43,508 bases of DNA, taken from contig JAIBBY010000041.1 in NCBI GenBank assembly GCA_019694455.1, positions 1 through 43,508 of the forward strand, read 5' to 3'. The stretch's first letter is position 1, and each line of letters begins with the position of its first letter. The translations under genes and the position numbers were made by a program. The notes beneath the pieces are model-generated. The model saw only the letters and a list, made by a program, of their open reading frames with translations, did not search any database and had not been told where the DNA came from. This DNA comes from Pirellulales bacterium (GTDB lineage: Bacteria > Planctomycetota > Planctomycetia > Pirellulales > JAEUIK01). Below are positions 41,591 to 43,508 of the stretch, piece by piece.

Positions 41591-43108
41591 ATGCTTCGCC
41601 AGTTGCTGCTTGCGATTGTGATTTGCGCGGCGGGAGCGGCGCCAGGTCTTGGCGCCGATTTGGCGCCACTGGTCGATCTGCCGCCGCACGGCGACGATTA
41701 CACGGCCGCATCGCTGCGCCGGTATTTGACCGGCATCGAGCGGCAGTACGGCGATTACCGGAATATTCCGCTGGCCGAGAAGGCGGCGTTTTTCGAATGG
41801 CAGTTGTGGCGCTATCACCGCACCGATTACCAGCAGGTGTACAACCGCGCGCGGTTGCCGGGCGAACGAGGCAAGCTGCCCGAGTGGCTGCCAGGCTCGG
41901 ATAGCTCGACGTGGAATGGGGCGCTGCTGGGAGCGCTGGCGTACAAGTACGCGGTGACTCGCGACCGGGACACGCTAACGCATATCTGCGGCTTGCTCGA
42001 TGGCTTGCGATTGTTCTTTGAGGCGACCGGGCAACCGGGGCTGCCGGCGCGCAATGTGACGCCGCTCGATGGACCAGTAGCGGACGATCAAACTGGCCGC
42101 TTTGAGAAAGATGGCCGAAAATTCGCGTTTCGTTCGCAGGCGGCCAAGGGGACCGTCAACCAGCTTGCGGGCGGCTACTTGACGCTATTGTTGCACGTGG
42201 GACGCGACCTGCCGGGAAACTACGAGCGGATGGCAAGCGATGATCTGGCGGCCATCGCTCTACACCTGATTGAGCACGAATATCATCTGACGGAGGCGGA
42301 TGGCAAGCGAACGCCATACGGCGACTTGACGCCTGTTGTGGCATCGGTCGGGGCGCCGTTCAATGCGCAGGTGGCGTACATGATTGTGGCGGCGGCGCAT
42401 TATTTTCCGCCGGACAACAACGCCGCGCGCGAGAAGATCGCGGCGGAGTTCAATCGCTTACGTCACAAACACCACGTCTATTACGAAGAGCCGTGGGGAA
42501 GCCTGTTGGTGCTCCCGCAGCGAATTGGCGGGAGCCCGCTGGTCAAGGGAATGAACGATCGGCTGCATGTGACGTATGCCGCGTACCTGGGCTTGGAGCT
42601 AGATATTGAGCATGCGCGGCAGCATCATTTGGCGTTCGATCGCAAGCTGGTTTTTCAACTCGGCCAGACGATGACGCACAGCATGAATTTGCTGTGGAAC
42701 CAGCACAACAGCCTGTGCAACTTCATGTGGGCGGGCCTGGTTCGCGACGGACAGGTGCTGGCGGCCCTTGCGCCGCGCGACGCCGAGCGCGTGCGGCGAC
42801 AAGCGGAATACGGGCTAATTGATGGCATCGAGCAGTTACGGCGCTTTCGGCTCAATCGATTTTGCGGCCCAGGGGAGGAAGAGAACGCCCGTGAAGCGCT
42901 GTACAACGATGCCCACTTTCCGGATGACTACTACTGGAAGGTGAACCCCGAGGAGCGCTTTCGGCCAACCGGACCGACCGGGGACACGTTTGCGTGCGCG
43001 ATCGATTATCTGCACGCGTATTGGATGCTGCGCTTTTTGCGGCTGGATCAAACGGCGGCTGCCCGGCAGCGGTTCGCGGCGGTCTTGTCGCCAGGCGTCT
43101 CTCGCTAG
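41591..43108 (+). CDS. Secreted protein of unknown function in the hopanoid operon
   Basis: A 505-residue exported protein starting at ATG 41591 (GAGG 4 bases before) with signal peptide MLRQLLLAIVICAAGAAPGLGA. The mature part is alpha-rich with no transmembrane helix, and regular helix spacing suggests an alpha/alpha toroid-like fold. Notable segments are STWNGALLGALAYKYAVTRD, DGLRLFFEATGQPGLPARN, YPPDNN-type turns, PFNAQVAYMIVAAAHYF, HVYYEEPWGSLLVLPQ, MTHSMNLLWNQHNSLCNFMWAG and DYLHAYWMLRFLRLD. The RN and His/Glu-rich regions might be catalytic, but I recognise no family. It starts 4 bases after hpnG, so it is probably co-translated with it and may act on hopanoids or the outer membrane. 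Confidence 0.82.
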   Translation: MLRQLLLAIVICAAGAAPGLGADLAPLVDLPPHGDDYTAASLRRYLTGIERQYGDYRNIPLAEKAAFFEWQLWRYHRTDYQQVYNRARLPGERGKLPEWLPGSDSSTWNGALLGALAYKYAVTRDRDTLTHICGLLDGLRLFFEATGQPGLPARNVTPLDGPVADDQTGRFEKDGRKFAFRSQAAKGTVNQLAGGYLTLLLHVGRDLPGNYERMASDDLAAIALHLIEHEYHLTEADGKRTPYGDLTPVVASVGAPFNAQVAYMIVAAAHYFPPDNNAAREKIAAEFNRLRHKHHVYYEEPWGSLLVLPQRIGGSPLVKGMNDRLHVTYAAYLGLELDIEHARQHHLAFDRKLVFQLGQTMTHSMNLLWNQHNSLCNFMWAGLVRDGQVLAALAPRDAERVRRQAEYGLIDGIEQLRRFRLNRFCGPGEEENAREALYNDAHFPDDYYWKVNPEERFRPTGPTGDTFACAIDYLHAYWMLRFLRLDQTAAARQRFAAVLSPGVSR

Positions 43109-43278
43109 CGGCATTTTGCTCGCACTTTTCGCATCATTGCACGCCCGGGGGAAAGAGCTAGATTGTTGATAGGCAGAAAGGGTATGCGGTTTGTACCGTT
43201 TTTGCCGAGCTGCGACGATTTAGCCTCACTTGTTGTGGGTGAACAGCCCGCGACACATCCCTTCAAAGGGCGTGCGCC

Positions 43279-43508
43279 ATGAGAAAACACCTATTGGTCC
43301 TGGCACTGATTGGGCTTCCGCTGACCTTTGCGCGGGCCGACTACACCGAGGTTACGGGGCCGGTCGACACCTTTTGGGTGCAGCCACAGACCACGACCTT
43401 CTATCCCAGCACGGCGGTGGTTGCCGCGCCGCAGATAGTGAGCGCGGCGCCGGTAATCACGACCGCCAATTTCCCCGCCGCGATCAGTAGTCCGCCGGGC
43501 ATGGTGGT
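43279..43508 (+). CDS. Exported protein, N-terminus only (cut by window edge)
   Basis: The start of a gene that runs past the end of the window: 76 codons from ATG 43279 (AAGGG about 8 bases upstream) without a stop. A signal peptide is clear (MRKHLLVLALIGLPLTFARA, cleavage before DY). The mature part so far is Thr/Pro/Ala/Val-rich (FWVQPQTTTFYPSTAVVAAPQIV), like the low-complexity secreted proteins of planctomycetes. No domain is visible yet. Confidence 0.75.
   Translation, partial: MRKHLLVLALIGLPLTFARADYTEVTGPVDTFWVQPQTTTFYPSTAVVAAPQIVSAAPVITTANFPAAISSPPGMV

Noticed and set aside
1..43508. tRNA, rRNA, CRISPR arrays, insertion sequences and prophage
   Set aside because: No T-loop-type GGTTCRA sequences in a cloverleaf context, no regular direct repeats with spacers, and no transposase, integrase or phage genes were seen. 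Dedicated scans such as tRNAscan-SE and ISfinder could still pick up something missed by eye.

Overview
The window looks like a chromosomal segment of a GC-rich planctomycete, probably of the Pirellulales type. The reasons are a secreted 3-keto-disaccharide-hydrolase/DUF1080 protein, an LL-diaminopimelate aminotransferase, Uma2, DoxX-like and VOC accessory proteins, hopanoid genes and a nearly complete set of LPS-core genes together on one chromosome. The lineage is inferred from gene content; there is no rRNA in the window. I saw no tRNA, CRISPR array, insertion sequence, prophage or plasmid origin.

Layout. 1-7931: a UbiA prenyltransferase that runs into a cut-off membrane protein (minus), then DUF1080, a one-domain BON protein, uvrA, a Tat-exported amidohydrolase and a membrane TPR protein (plus). 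7932-8956: a gene-free kilobase filled with repeats. 8957-13889: a secreted protein of unknown function, dapL, a DedA protein, a 76-residue conserved-looking protein, a methyltransferase (minus) and an isocitrate dehydrogenase. 13905-28672: an LPS region. It holds lpxK, a convergent deoxyhypusine-synthase-like gene, a tight four-gene operon (hldE, a GT9 heptosyltransferase, a tandem WaaP-type kinase and a GT4 glycosyltransferase), and on the minus strand kdsD, kdsC and a 1130-residue LptC/LptA-like protein. A second BON protein, cysC and a cytochrome P460-like protein lie between the two groups. 28887-31844: class II aldolase, a lipoprotein, DoxX-like and PhnB-like genes. 31845-33357: a second gene-poor stretch with the inverted partner of the first repeat, an intrinsic terminator and two coupled small ORFs. 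33358-43508: a DapA-family protein, a GT39-like membrane protein, Uma2, then the hopanoid genes shc-hpnH-hpnG with a secreted protein of unknown function 4 bases behind hpnG, and a cut-off exported protein.

How the genes work together. LpxK (lipid A 4'-phosphorylation), KdsD/KdsC (Kdo supply), HldE (ADP-heptose), the GT9/GT4 transferases and WaaP-type kinase (core assembly and phosphorylation) and the LptC/LptA-like protein (export bridge) point to a real LPS-bearing outer membrane. Shc, HpnH and HpnG make hopanoids with a ribosyl-derived side chain, so much of the window serves the outer envelope.

Most unusual signals. (1) Two inverted copies, about 24 kb apart, of a composite repeat. Its 123-base core keeps a 12-bp outer stem and two inner hairpins, with a compensatory base-pair change and G-U/G-C exchanges, and its far end carries a conserved GTACAC-N6-GTGTAC palindrome. 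(2) A WaaP-type protein made of a degenerate and an intact kinase domain. (3) A very large LptC/LptA-like protein next to kdsC/kdsD. (4) Two small minus-strand ORFs joined by TAATG and followed by a strong terminator. (5) A C9 tract inside hldE that could allow phase variation. All functional statements come from reading the sequence; no database search was possible.
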